Shown: positions 24,694 to 33,610, counted from the first letter of the stretch. The stretch: DNA of 64,000 nucleotides from Kutzneria viridogrisea (GCA_014138725.1 JACJID010000005.1:372001-436000); one strand, 5' to 3'. Notes: generated by a model from the letters alone, not told the origin. Numbers and translations: made by a program.

Positions 24694-25353
24694 TCACACG
24701 TCGCCGGGGCGCACCAGGCCGGTCTCGTAGGCCAGCACCACGGCCTGCACCCGGTCGCGCAGCTCCAGCTTGGCCAGGATGCGGCCCACGTGGGTCTTCA
24801 CCGTGGCCTCGGACAGGAACAGCTTCTGCGCGATCTCGGTGTTCGACATGCCCTTGGCGATGAGCACGAGCACCTCCCGCTCGCGCTCGGTCAGCACGTC
24901 CAGCACGGCCGCGTCCCGCAGCTCACCGCCCCCGGTCGGGCCGATGAACCGGTCGAGCAGGCGCTTGGTGACGCTGGGCGAGACCACGGCGTCCCCGCTG
25001 GCCACGGCGCGCAGCGCGGACACCAGGTCAGCGGGCGGGGTGTCCTTGAGCAGGAACCCGCTCGCCCCGTTGCGCAGCGCGGACAGGGCGTACTCGTCCA
25101 TGTCGAAGGTGGTCATCACGAGCACCTTGGCGGTCTGCGCCTCGGTGATCCGCTTGGTCGCCTCGACCCCGTCCAGCACGGGCATGCGCACGTCCATCAG
25201 CACCACGTCCGGCCGCAGCTCGGCAGCCAGCTTCACGGCGTCGAGGCCGTCGCCCGCCTCCCCGATCACCTCGAGGTCTTCTTGGGCGTTGAGCACCATG
25301 CGGAAACCCATCCGCATCAGCTCCTGGTCGTCAACCAGCAGGACTCGGATCAC
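24694..25353 (-). CDS. LuxR/NarL-type response regulator
   Basis: A 219-residue regulator. The receiver domain has DD at 8-9, the phosphoacceptor Asp in VVLMDVRMP near residue 54, a Thr in MTTFD and Lys in FLLKD. The C-terminal LuxR helix-turn-helix reads LTEREREVLVLIAKGMSNTEIA and SEATVKTHV. The GTG at 25353 is 4 nt after the stop of the kinase gene, so the two form an operon. Its likely target site is the inverted repeat at 26616-26645. Confidence 0.95.
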   Translation of the reverse strand: MIRVLLVDDQELMRMGFRMVLNAQEDLEVIGEAGDGLDAVKLAAELRPDVVLMDVRMPVLDGVEATKRITEAQTAKVLVMTTFDMDEYALSALRNGASGFLLKDTPPADLVSALRAVASGDAVVSPSVTKRLLDRFIGPTGGGELRDAAVLDVLTEREREVLVLIAKGMSNTEIAQKLFLSEATVKTHVGRILAKLELRDRVQAVVLAYETGLVRPGDV

Positions 25354-25357
25354 GCGG

Positions 25358-26575
25358 TCAGCCTAGGCGGCCCGCGCCCGAGCCCACCGGCAGCACGGCC
25401 TTGACCCGCCAACCACCACCCGGTCGCGGCCCGGCGTCCAGGCTGCCGCCCAGCACACCGGCCCGCTCCCGCATGCCGATCAGCCCGTTGCCCCCCGACA
25501 TACCGGCCAGCTCGCGCGGGGTGCCGAAGCCGTCGTCGTTGACCTCGACCTCGATCTGGTCCTCGGTGCGGTCCACCCGCACGGTGGCCGAGGCGCTGCC
25601 GCCCGCGTGCTTGATCGAGTTCGTCAGCGCCTCCTGCACGATCCGGTAGACGCTCAGTCCCACACCGGCGGGCAGGTCGTCCAGGTCCCCGTGCATGGTC
25701 AGTTCCACGGGCAGGCCCGCGGCCCGCACCTGTTCGGCCAGCTTGGGCAGTGATCCGGTGTCCGGCTGCGGCACCCGTTCGGCCTCACTGTTCTCCTCAC
25801 CGCGCAGCAGCCCCAGCAGCCTGCGCAGCTCGGTCAGCGCCTGCCTGCCCGTGTCCGAGATGGTGCTCAGCGCGAGCTGCGCCATCTGCGGGTCGGTCTG
25901 CAACGCGTAGCCAGCCCCGTCGGCCTGCACCACCATGACGCTCACCGCGTGTGCCACCACGTCGTGCAGCTCGCGGGCGATGCGCGTGCGCTCCTCCGCC
26001 ACGGCGATCTTCGCCTGCTGGTCGCGCTCGGTCTCCAGCAGCTTGAGCCGCTCCATGACCTCGGCGTTGTAGGCCCGGCGCGCCCCCACGAACTCGCCCA
26101 TGGCCCAGCAGAAGGCGAAGATCGTCACGATCAGCATCAGCGTGCTGACCACGCCGACCACCTGCTGTACCCGGAAGATCTCCCAGCAGACCGTGCCCAC
26201 GGTCAGCCAGACCGCGTAGATGGCGCCCTGCCTGCGGCCCACGTAGGCCACCATCGTGTACAGCGCCACGCCCAGCGCGAGGTCGGCCGGTCTGACCAGC
26301 AGGCCGCCGGTGGTGTAGTCCAGCCCGTTGAACGGGACCCAGGTGAACAGCTGGAGGAAGCCGCCAGCGAGGATCACGTAGCAGGCCAGCTTGGGATTGG
26401 CCCTGCGGAACACCAGCGGCACGAGCAGCAGCACCGCCGTGAGCAGGAAGGCGGCCCGCGAACCGGGGCCGACCGCCTTGGCGGCCATCAGCAGGTCGGG
26501 CATGCCGATGATCCCGGCGATCAGGGAGTCCCCGAACACCGGGTGGGCACGCATCCACAGGCTCAGCCGCCGCAC
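25358..26575 (-). CDS. NarL-type sensor histidine kinase, partner of the 24694-25353 regulator
   Basis: A 405-residue kinase with about six hydrophobic helices in the first 170 residues and little extracytoplasmic loop, then a coiled linker (VMERLKLLETERDQQAKI). The phosphoacceptor box is IARELHDVVAHAVSVM and the ATPase domain has QEALTNSIKHAGG and GNGLIGMRERAGVLGG. This loop-poor sensor type often monitors the membrane itself. The GTG at 26575 follows TACCCT by 6 nt. Divergent from the dynamin operon with a shared 109-bp control region. Confidence 0.94.
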   Translation of the reverse strand: MRRLSLWMRAHPVFGDSLIAGIIGMPDLLMAAKAVGPGSRAAFLLTAVLLLVPLVFRRANPKLACYVILAGGFLQLFTWVPFNGLDYTTGGLLVRPADLALGVALYTMVAYVGRRQGAIYAVWLTVGTVCWEIFRVQQVVGVVSTLMLIVTIFAFCWAMGEFVGARRAYNAEVMERLKLLETERDQQAKIAVAEERTRIARELHDVVAHAVSVMVVQADGAGYALQTDPQMAQLALSTISDTGRQALTELRRLLGLLRGEENSEAERVPQPDTGSLPKLAEQVRAAGLPVELTMHGDLDDLPAGVGLSVYRIVQEALTNSIKHAGGSASATVRVDRTEDQIEVEVNDDGFGTPRELAGMSGGNGLIGMRERAGVLGGSLDAGPRPGGGWRVKAVLPVGSGAGRLG

Positions 26576-26581
26576 CGTCCC

Positions 26582-26587
26582 AGGGTA
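26582..26587 (-). promoter_or_regulatory. -10 element for the two-component operon
   Basis: TACCCT on the minus strand lies 6 nt before the GTG at 26575, close to leaderless spacing. The inverted repeat at 26616-26645 is about 30-60 bp upstream of it. Confidence 0.4.
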
Positions 26588-26615
26588 GAAGCGCCCGCGC
26601 GGTCACGACGTCCCC

Positions 26616-26645
26616 CTGGGGTACCACTACCTGGTGCTACCCCAG
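26616..26645. promoter_or_regulatory. 12-bp-arm inverted repeat between kinase and dynamin operons (candidate response-regulator site)
   Basis: Arms CTGGGGTACCAC (26616-26627) and GTGCTACCCCAG (26634-26645) match at 11 of 12 positions around a 6-nt centre. The site is 41 bp from the kinase start and 40 bp from the dynamin start, so one bound dimer could act on both operons. Confidence 0.5.
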
Positions 26646-26684
26646 AATGAGTGATCATCAGAGGGGCCGTGGGACGATCTGCCG

Positions 26685-28247
26685 GTGACCGCGGCACGTG
26701 AACAGCAGCGCCCGCCAGCCGGCCCGCTGTCGGCGGCGGTGGCCCGCCTGGCCCAGGTGCTCCAGCCGCAGGTCGGGCCGCGCACGGCCGCCGGGTTCCA
26801 GGAGGTGCTGCGCAGGCTGTCGGCCCCGTTGCAGGTCGCCGTGGCCGGTCGCATCAAGTCCGGGAAGTCCACGCTGGTCAACGCCCTGATCGGGCGCCGG
26901 GTCGCGCCCACCGACATCGGGGAGTGCACCCGGCTGGTCACCCGCTTCCAGTACGGCACGGTGGACCGGATCGAGGTGGTCCGCACCGACGGCGGCCGCC
27001 AGGTGCTGCCGTTCGAGGCCAACGGCATGATCCCCGCCGACCTGGACCTCGACCTGGAACAGGTCTCCCACCTGGAGGCCTACCTCACCAACGAGGTGCT
27101 GCGCGAGCTCACCGTGATCGACACCCCCGGACTGGGCTCGCTCGACTCGGCGTCCGTGGCCCGGACCGAAGACCTGCTTGCCGGGTCGAGCATCGGCGTC
27201 GAGAAGCTGCTCGACCGCGTGTCGCAGGACGCCGTCGCGGGCGCCGAGGCCGTGCTCTACGTGCTGACCCAGTCCGTGCGCGCCGACGACAAGGACGCGC
27301 TGAGCACGTTCACCGCGGCCACGGCCGGGCGCGACGCCGGCCCGGTGAACGCGATCGCGCTGCTGAACAAGGCCGACACCGTGGCACCGGAGTCGGTGGC
27401 CGGCTCGGAGGGCGAGGTGTGGCGGGCCGCCACGATCCTGGCCGAGAAGCAGGCCCTCGCGCTGGGGCCCAAGGTGGCCGCGGTGCTGCCGGTGATCGGC
27501 CTGCTCGCCGAGTCGGCGGAGACCGGGTCGTTCACCTCGGCGGACGCCGACGCCCTGCGCCGCCTCGCCGAGCTGGACGAGGCCACCTGGGACACCATGC
27601 TGATGTCCGCCGACCTGTTCACCACCTGGGAGTGCGAGGTCCCGGCGAGCGCCCGGTCGGCCCTGCTGGAGAAGCTGGACCTGTACGGGGTAGGGCAGGC
27701 CGTGCGCGCACTGCGGGCCGACCCCACGCTGACCGCGGGTGCCCTGCGCCGCGCGCTGCTCGACGCGTCCGGGCTGGCCGGGGTGCGGTCCCGGCTGGAC
27801 GCGGTGTTCCGCGCCCGCGCCGACGGCATCAAGGCGGCCGCCGCGCTGGCCTCGATCACCGCGCTGGCCCACGCCTCCGGCGACCCCGGTGAGCGCCAGC
27901 GGGTGCACGACGCCATCGAGGTGCTGCTGGCCAAGCCGGAGGCCCACCAGTTGCGCCTGCTGGAGGCGCTGACCCTGGTCACCTCCAACGCCGTGCGGAT
28001 GCCCGAGGACCTGGCCGATGAGGTGCTGCGGGTGGGCGGTTCGGCCAGGATCCCCGAGCAGCTCGGCATGGTGGGCAGGCCGCCGCAGGAGTTGATCGCC
28101 TACGCGCTGGAGCGGGCCGGCTGGTGGCGGTCGTTCGCCTCGTTCGGCGCCACCCCGGCGCAGAGCCGGGTTGCGCACGTGGTGCACAGGGCGTACTTCC
28201 TGATCTGGCAGCAGTTGCGAGGGGGGAACGATGTCCGGGGGAACTGA
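26685..28247 (+). CDS. Dynamin-family GTPase, IniC-like (first of pair)
   Basis: A 520-residue bacterial dynamin-like protein. The G1 P-loop GRIKSGKST is at 55-63, a switch Thr lies in IGECTRLVTRF, G3 is VIDTPGLG and G4 is LLNKAD. The rest is helical, consistent with bundle and tip regions that bind and remodel membranes. No transmembrane helix is obvious. The GTG at 26685 begins the family N-terminus. In mycobacteria a pair of such GTPases (IniA, IniC) is induced by cell-wall damage. This gene overlaps the next by 17 nt, so the three-gene operon is tightly coupled. Confidence 0.88.
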   Translation: MTAAREQQRPPAGPLSAAVARLAQVLQPQVGPRTAAGFQEVLRRLSAPLQVAVAGRIKSGKSTLVNALIGRRVAPTDIGECTRLVTRFQYGTVDRIEVVRTDGGRQVLPFEANGMIPADLDLDLEQVSHLEAYLTNEVLRELTVIDTPGLGSLDSASVARTEDLLAGSSIGVEKLLDRVSQDAVAGAEAVLYVLTQSVRADDKDALSTFTAATAGRDAGPVNAIALLNKADTVAPESVAGSEGEVWRAATILAEKQALALGPKVAAVLPVIGLLAESAETGSFTSADADALRRLAELDEATWDTMLMSADLFTTWECEVPASARSALLEKLDLYGVGQAVRALRADPTLTAGALRRALLDASGLAGVRSRLDAVFRARADGIKAAAALASITALAHASGDPGERQRVHDAIEVLLAKPEAHQLRLLEALTLVTSNAVRMPEDLADEVLRVGGSARIPEQLGMVGRPPQELIAYALERAGWWRSFASFGATPAQSRVAHVVHRAYFLIWQQLRGGNDVRGN

Positions 28248-28584
28248 ACCACCAGGTGCCGCGTCGGAACCGGATGTGCAGGCCGAACTCCTGGAACAGG
28301 CGCTCAGCGAACGCAAGGCACTGATCAACCTGTGCCTCTACGCGATGGACCGCGCACGCAGCTCCGGGGTGGTGGAGCGGCTGGAGGCGGGGCTGGCCGA
28401 GCTCGGGGTGAGCGCGGTCCGCCCGGACGGCGAGCGCTTCGACCCGGCGCACCACGAGGCCGGTGGCACGCAGCCCACCGAGGACCCCGCGCTGGACGGC
28501 CTGGTCGCCGAGACCGAGCTGGCCGGGTTCACCGACCGCGGGCTGCCGCTGCGCCCGCCGATCGTGATCGTCTACGCCTCGTGA
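28231..28584 (+). CDS. GrpE-like small protein between the dynamins
   Basis: A 117-residue protein resembling the C-terminal half of the nucleotide-exchange factor GrpE: a helix with LLEQALSERKALINLCLYAMDRARSSG is followed by a beta-domain-like region with GERFDPAHHEAGGT and a terminal PPIVIVY strand. The long GrpE coiled coil is missing. GAGGGGGG precedes the ATG at 28231, which lies inside the end of the upstream gene; its own stop overlaps the next start (GTGA). GrpE normally serves Hsp70, but no Hsp70 gene is visible here. The GrpE call is moderate. Confidence 0.65.
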   Translation: MSGGTEPPGAASEPDVQAELLEQALSERKALINLCLYAMDRARSSGVVERLEAGLAELGVSAVRPDGERFDPAHHEAGGTQPTEDPALDGLVAETELAGFTDRGLPLRPPIVIVYAS

Positions 28585-30419
28585 CCGCCCCGGCCCCCGG
28601 ACTGCCCCAGCTGGTCAAGCAGGCCCGGGAGAACCTGAGCGGGCTGCTGCGCGAGCACGACCGCAAGGCGGCGGACCAGCTCGAGCGCCTGCGCGAACAG
28701 CGTGCCGCCACGCCGACCGTCGTGGTCCTCGGTGAGACCAACCGCGGCAAGAGCTCACTGGTCAACGCCCTGCTCGCCAGCCCAGGACTGTCCCCTGTGG
28801 ACGCCGACGTGGCCACCGCCAGCTACCTCGTGCTGCGGCACGCGGAGAACTGGTCGGCCCGCGCGCACTACCCGGGACGCGCCGAGCCGGTCGAGTTCGA
28901 GGTCGACCGGTTGCGGCAGTACGTGACGGCACAGGAGGAACTGCCGCCGCGGCACGTCGAGCTGTCGGCGCCGATCCCGCTGCTGTCGAGACTGTCCGTT
29001 GTGGACACGCCAGGGGTCGGTGGGCTGAACTCCATGCACGGTGAGCTGGCCGCCGAAGCCGCCGCCTCGGCCACCGTGCTGCTGTTCGTCGTGGACGCCT
29101 CCGCGCCGTTCACCAAGGGGGAACTGGACTTCCTGCGCACCGTGGGCGGTCGCGTCGAGACGGTGCTGTTCGCGCTCACCAAGACCGACCAGTTCCGCGG
29201 CTGGCGCCAGGTGCTGGCGGCCGACCAGGCGTTGCTGGCCGAGCACGCGCCGAGGTTCGCGGGCGCCCGGTTCCACCCGGTGTCGGCGCGCATGGCCGAG
29301 ATGGCGGGCAAGGCGCCCAACCAGGACGCGGCCGCCATGCTCCGCGAGCGTTCGGGCGTCGCCGAGTTGCAGACCGCCTTGCAGGAACTGGTGGTCGGCC
29401 GCTCGCTGATGCTGGCCGAGGCCAACGCGCTGCGCGGGCTGTCCACCGCCACCGCCGAGGTCGTGGTCAAGCTGGAGGGCCAGGTCAGGGCCCTGTCCAC
29501 CGGCAACGCCGAGGCTGAGGCGCTGCGCGAGCGGCGTGAGCAGTTGGCCGCCGAGCGCAAGTCCTCCACCAGGAGCTGGCAGGTCAAGCTGCGCAGCGAG
29601 ATCCAGCGCGCGCGGCTGGAGTCGGCGCACGAGGTGAGCAAGCAGGTCCGTGACGCCCAGGCGTGGTTCCGCCAGGCCATCGACGTGGCCGACCGCGAGC
29701 AACTCGCCCAGGTGCCCCAGCAGCTCGACGCCGGGTTGCAGCTGATCGCCGGGCGGGTCACCGAGGTGCTGGCCGACCGGCTCGGCCGGGCCGCCGACAC
29801 CGCGCTGACCGAGCTGTTCTCCGCCGAGGAGCTCGCGGTGATCCGATCCCAGTTCGCCAGGGCCGGTCACCCGCCGGTGGTGCTGCGGCTGCCGGACAAG
29901 CGCACGCCCACCGCCGAGGACAAGCTGCTCGTGTTCATGGGCCTGTCCGGGGGCATGGGCATCGGCCGGGTCGCCGCCCTGCCGCTGGCCGGAATCGGCG
30001 TGGCCGCGCTGAACCCCGTGGTGCTGCCGGTGACCATCGTGCTGGGGCTGGGCGCGGGCTGGTGGATGGCGCGCACCCGCAAGCACACCGCCGACAAGCA
30101 GCACATGAAGCAGTGGCTGTCCGACGCGCTCGCCGACGCCCGGTCCACCCTGGACCAAGTGGTGTCCGAGCAGCTCATCGACGCCGAGGCCCAGTTGTCC
30201 CTGGCCCTGGACGAGGCGCTGAGCAGCCGGATCGAGGCCATCGAGGAGCAGCTGCGCGAGGTGGACAAGGCGCTCAAGCTGGACGCCACCGAACGGGCCC
30301 AGCGCCAGCAGGCGGTGGCCGTCAAGCTGGCCGACCTGACCGCCGGGCGGGACCGCGCCGAAGCCCTGCTGGGCACGATGCGCCAGCTCAGGGACAACGT
30401 GCCTGCAACCACGAATTGA
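28581..30419 (+). CDS. Dynamin-family GTPase, IniA-like (second of pair), with C-terminal membrane hairpin
   Basis: A 612-residue dynamin-like protein. G1 is GETNRGKSS (51-59), G3 VVDTPGVGG, G4 LTKTD. A long helical stalk follows (EALRERREQLAAERKS onward), then a hydrophobic pair of segments around residues 460-500 (VAALPLAGIGVAAL, VTIVLGLGAGWWMA) that probably inserts in the membrane, and a C-terminal coiled coil. It begins at a GTG overlapping the GrpE-like stop. The two GTPases differ enough to form a hetero-oligomer as in paired bacterial dynamins. Confidence 0.88.
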   Translation: MTAPAPGLPQLVKQARENLSGLLREHDRKAADQLERLREQRAATPTVVVLGETNRGKSSLVNALLASPGLSPVDADVATASYLVLRHAENWSARAHYPGRAEPVEFEVDRLRQYVTAQEELPPRHVELSAPIPLLSRLSVVDTPGVGGLNSMHGELAAEAAASATVLLFVVDASAPFTKGELDFLRTVGGRVETVLFALTKTDQFRGWRQVLAADQALLAEHAPRFAGARFHPVSARMAEMAGKAPNQDAAAMLRERSGVAELQTALQELVVGRSLMLAEANALRGLSTATAEVVVKLEGQVRALSTGNAEAEALRERREQLAAERKSSTRSWQVKLRSEIQRARLESAHEVSKQVRDAQAWFRQAIDVADREQLAQVPQQLDAGLQLIAGRVTEVLADRLGRAADTALTELFSAEELAVIRSQFARAGHPPVVLRLPDKRTPTAEDKLLVFMGLSGGMGIGRVAALPLAGIGVAALNPVVLPVTIVLGLGAGWWMARTRKHTADKQHMKQWLSDALADARSTLDQVVSEQLIDAEAQLSLALDEALSSRIEAIEEQLREVDKALKLDATERAQRQQAVAVKLADLTAGRDRAEALLGTMRQLRDNVPATTN

Positions 30420-30471
30420 CGTGGAAGTCGGACGCCGTGTCCTAGTTGATTATGCGCTCTTCTGTGCACTT

Positions 30472-30510
30472 CAGTTCGGCGTACGCTGGATGAGCCCTAG
30501 CTCCGAACTG
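30472..30510 (+). promoter_or_regulatory. Inverted repeat in the XRE-TPR promoter region
   Basis: CAGTTCGG (30472-30479) and CCGAACTG (30503-30510) form perfect 8-bp arms 23 bp apart; the second arm abuts the GGAGGT ribosome-binding site. A candidate self-regulatory operator. Confidence 0.35.
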
Positions 30511-30523
30511 GGAGGTGTCCGCC

Positions 30524-31747
30524 ATGAGTGGCGACAATCTGTCGTTGGGCGCCCGTATCAGGCGTGCGCGCAAGCGTCGCCAGTTCACCCAGGAGTATCT
30601 GGCTGAGAAAGCCGAGGTCAGTGTCGATCTTGTTCGCAAACTGGAGCAGGAAGTCCGCCACACGGCCAGCATGAGTTCACTGACCCGTATCGCGCGTGCG
30701 CTGGATGTGGATGTTCCGCAGCTGCTCGGTCAGATCGGCAACATAGAACCTTCGGTGGACGAGGAAGCGGTGGGAATCCTCGCGGTCCGTGATGAACTGA
30801 CATCGCTTTCCTACTTTCCGGGCCTTGTCGACGAAGAGGTGTTCAACGACCAGCCGCCGACTATCGATGGACTCCGTGTCGCACTGTCGCATGCGGAATC
30901 CGTACGACAGCGCGGATCCTTCGCCGAACTCGGTGCCATGCTTCCCGGTCTCATCACCGAGGCACGGGCGGCTGTGCGCGAGCTCTCAGGAGAAGATCGG
31001 GAAGCTGCGTATGGACTGGTGTCAGAGGTGCTCCAGATCGCTTCTACGATGCTCACCGCGTTGGGGAGACCCGATATCGGCTACATCGGGCTTCTTCGGG
31101 CGCAGGAGGCCGCCGAGCAGTCCGGCAACGAGCTGTTGCAAGCCATGAACGTCTCGGCGTTGAGCTGGGTCTTCTTCAAGCAGGGGCGGCTGGCCGACGC
31201 GGAGACCGCAGCACTGCGAAAGGCTGGTCAGCAGTCGCCCGACTTCGTCCGCGACCCGGCCGAGAAACTGGCGGTGTGGGGGATCCTCATGCTTCGCGCG
31301 GCAAGTGCCGCGGTACGGAACAAGCAGGTTGACCGTGCGGAGGAGCACATGAGCCTGGCGCGGGCGGCTGCTGCTCGCGTCGGCCGGGATCACAACATAT
31401 ACGCCACCCCGTTCGGTCCGACCAATGCCGGTATCGCCGCAGTCAACGCGGCCGTGGAGAGCGAGCGGTTCGAGCGCGCCTTGCAGTTGGCCGAGTCGGT
31501 GCCGACCGACGGCTGGGTGTCCACCACCTGGCGATCGCGATATCTGCTCGATCTCGCGATCGCGCACAGCGAGCTGGATCAGGATGACGCCGCGACAGAA
31601 CAGTTGCTCGCCGCCGAACGGTTGGCGCCGGAATGGATGCGGTACCACATGCTGAGCCGCCAAACTGTCCGTGAACTCGCCGAACGAGCTCGGCGAAGGC
31701 GAGCACCGATTCAACAGCTGGCCGATCGCCTGCACATCGAGCTCTAG
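30524..31747 (+). CDS. XRE-family regulator with TPR-like C-terminal domain
   Basis: A 407-residue regulator. The first 65 residues are a Cro/C1-type helix-turn-helix (IRRARKRRQFTQEYLAEKAEVSVDLVRKLEQ). The remainder is helical and TPR-like (repeated AQEAAEQSGNELLQAMNVS, RLADAETAALRKAG), as in signal-binding regulators of actinomycete specialised metabolism and development. The ATG at 30524 follows GGAGGT; a GTG three codons upstream overlaps that site. Codon use is visibly less GC-biased than in neighbouring genes, suggesting recent acquisition. It heads a patch of unfamiliar genes. Confidence 0.85.
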   Translation: MSGDNLSLGARIRRARKRRQFTQEYLAEKAEVSVDLVRKLEQEVRHTASMSSLTRIARALDVDVPQLLGQIGNIEPSVDEEAVGILAVRDELTSLSYFPGLVDEEVFNDQPPTIDGLRVALSHAESVRQRGSFAELGAMLPGLITEARAAVRELSGEDREAAYGLVSEVLQIASTMLTALGRPDIGYIGLLRAQEAAEQSGNELLQAMNVSALSWVFFKQGRLADAETAALRKAGQQSPDFVRDPAEKLAVWGILMLRAASAAVRNKQVDRAEEHMSLARAAAARVGRDHNIYATPFGPTNAGIAAVNAAVESERFERALQLAESVPTDGWVSTTWRSRYLLDLAIAHSELDQDDAATEQLLAAERLAPEWMRYHMLSRQTVRELAERARRRRAPIQQLADRLHIEL

Positions 31748-31843
31748 CGCTGGGACACCGCGTCCCAGTGTGAGTGAGCACTGGGCTTCTCTCTGAACCC
31801 CGGTCACTTCAGGTCACGCTGTTCTTGTTGCACCTTGGTCGGC

Positions 31844-32044
31844 ATGACCAGCAAACCGGAACCGGGCACAAGGGTGAGTGCAGTACTCGGCGGCGTATGC
31901 AGATTCGGTGTCGTGATGCCGTACGACGTGGGGTTGGCATCGACCGCGGTGCCGATCCGGTTCGACGACGAGGTGTGGCGTCAGTTCAGCGCTGACGAGG
32001 TTGAGATCGTCGAAGTGATCCAGGACTGTGGGCTGGAACGGTAG
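31844..32044 (+). CDS. Small hypothetical protein downstream of the XRE regulator
   Basis: A 66-residue acidic protein with no recognised family: MTSKPEPGTRVSAVLGG, then a core RFGVVMPYDVGLA and a Glu/Val-rich end (SADEVEIVEVIQDCG). No ribosome-binding site is evident before the ATG, but the stop codon abuts the start of the next gene (TAG-ATG), which argues for a real coupled gene. Function unknown. Confidence 0.5.
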   Translation: MTSKPEPGTRVSAVLGGVCRFGVVMPYDVGLASTAVPIRFDDEVWRQFSADEVEIVEVIQDCGLER

Positions 32045-32845
32045 ATGCCCAACGCCTCGTCGCTCGTCCGCCAACTCGTTGAAGTCCGGTGTCGCTACAC
32101 AGGTGAAACGCACAGCGCTGTACTGCCGGAGATCATCCGTGGGCTGGAGCCACTCACCAAGGACGATCGGGACTGTCTACTGGCAGCCCTGCACGATCAT
32201 GACGTTCTCATACAGGCAGATCTACAGTCGGCGGTGCTCCCCGACGCGGTAACTGGTGAACAGCAGTACCTGGAGGCCGCGCTCTTCGTCGCTGCGGGCA
32301 AGGTCGGCGGGCCGGTGTTCCGCATGGTCCGGCCGTTGGCGGACGGCATCGCAGTGCACGTGCGCCCGGATGCGCTGATCCCCCTGCTGCGTGGGTTGCT
32401 GCTTGGTCTCGCGGGTCTGAGGTTGCGGCGGCACCGACGGCATCAGGAGTTGTACTTGCCGGGTACGTCAGCCCGCGTGGTGCTGCCCGCAGTGGCCGCG
32501 GCGCGATTGGCTTACCTCGGCGAGGAGTTCTGGCCCTGGTTGCTCAGAGGTCCCCGCCCGCGGGCCGATGTGCAGCTGTGTCCGTGGAACGCGGCCGCCA
32601 GTGCACTGTTGCGTCGATCTTCGGTTTTCGACACCGCGTGGGAGTGCACGGCGGCACCTCCAACCTGCCGCGTGACGTGGCGGGACGGTCTGACGACTGC
32701 GCGTGTGGCCGCGCTGCTAGCGCACCGATCGTGGGTCTGCCACTGCTGGGCTGTCGACCTGCCGAGCAGTACCTGGAGCTCGGGCTGGCGGTGGGCAGCA
32801 TCCAACTCGTCGGCCCTGACCTGGTCGGGGGCACTGTCCCGGTGA
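32045..32845 (+). CDS. Hypothetical protein, probably frameshifted in its last third
   Basis: The open frame gives 266 residues starting MPNASSLVRQLVEVRC. Up to about residue 185 it looks like a normal protein. After that it becomes Trp/Ser-rich (WSSGWRWAASNSSALTW), which is unlikely coding. The alternative frame from about 32578 to 32850 reads plausible sequence (IVGLPLLGCRPAEQYLELGL) with high third-position GC. A frameshift between about 32560 and 32700, genuine or a sequencing error, would join them. No known family is recognised. Directly follows the small gene at 31844. Confidence 0.5.
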   Translation: MPNASSLVRQLVEVRCRYTGETHSAVLPEIIRGLEPLTKDDRDCLLAALHDHDVLIQADLQSAVLPDAVTGEQQYLEAALFVAAGKVGGPVFRMVRPLADGIAVHVRPDALIPLLRGLLLGLAGLRLRRHRRHQELYLPGTSARVVLPAVAAARLAYLGEEFWPWLLRGPRPRADVQLCPWNAAASALLRRSSVFDTAWECTAAPPTCRVTWRDGLTTARVAALLAHRSWVCHCWAVDLPSSTWSSGWRWAASNSSALTWSGALSR

Positions 32846-32926
32846 CCTGACTGGTTGGTGGAACCGATCGGGCCTACCGTGGGTCCAATCGGTACAGGCA
32901 ACCCGAGCGGAGATGGGGGCGCGGCG

Positions 32927-33610
32927 GTGTACATCGAGGACGACAACGACACGGGCCACGAGATCAAGGTCGTGATCGACGGGCACGAGTACACCGCCGA
33001 GGAGACCGAGAGCTACCACCACGACGGCACGATGGACACCGCCGTGGTGGCGGGCGACGACGGCGGGCACATCAACTACACCGACACCAACCACGACGGT
33101 GAGGCCGACCTGGCCGTCCAGTACGACAGCCACGGCACCGTGGTCGCGCAGGCCCACTACGACCACGCCAGCGGCAAGTGGATCAAGGACTCGGCCGGGC
33201 ACGGTGGCGGGACCATGACCGTGGACACCGCGCAGGGCGAGAAGTCGGTGGGTCCCGCGACGGCCGACACCACCGGGAGCGGGCACAACGACACCGCCGT
33301 GGTCACCGACTCGCACGGCAACACGTGGATGTACACCGACGTGGACGGGGACGGTAAGGCCGACTACGCCATGGAGATCGACAGCAAGGGGCAGGTGACG
33401 ATCTCCGAGCACACCGGCACGCACAAGTGGACCGCCGTGGAGCACGGGCACCTGGACTCCAGCGGCACCTACCACAAGGACAGCGGCACCGGCACGCACA
33501 AGGTGGTCGGTGCGAGCGACGCGGACTGGGGCGCCGACAACCCGCTCGGCGACCAGGCCTCGCCCGCCGCCGTGGTGAGCACCGACCCGGTCACCGGCGA
33601 GTGGCGCTGA
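32927..33610 (+). CDS. DUF6802-like repeat protein with Asp-rich calcium-binding-type motifs
   Basis: A 227-residue acidic protein made of repeated strands, each ending in a D-rich loop such as TDTNHDGEADLAVQYD and TDVDGDGKADYAMEID, which resemble FG-GAP/calcium-binding loops. No signal peptide is found. This layout matches the actinobacterial DUF6802 family of unknown role. The GTG at 32927 (VYIEDDNDTG) is preferred because the family core begins there and a G-rich stretch lies 7 nt upstream; a TTG at 32855 in the same frame would add 24 residues of Pro/Gly-rich sequence. Confidence 0.65.
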   Translation: MYIEDDNDTGHEIKVVIDGHEYTAEETESYHHDGTMDTAVVAGDDGGHINYTDTNHDGEADLAVQYDSHGTVVAQAHYDHASGKWIKDSAGHGGGTMTVDTAQGEKSVGPATADTTGSGHNDTAVVTDSHGNTWMYTDVDGDGKADYAMEIDSKGQVTISEHTGTHKWTAVEHGHLDSSGTYHKDSGTGTHKVVGASDADWGADNPLGDQASPAAVVSTDPVTGEWR

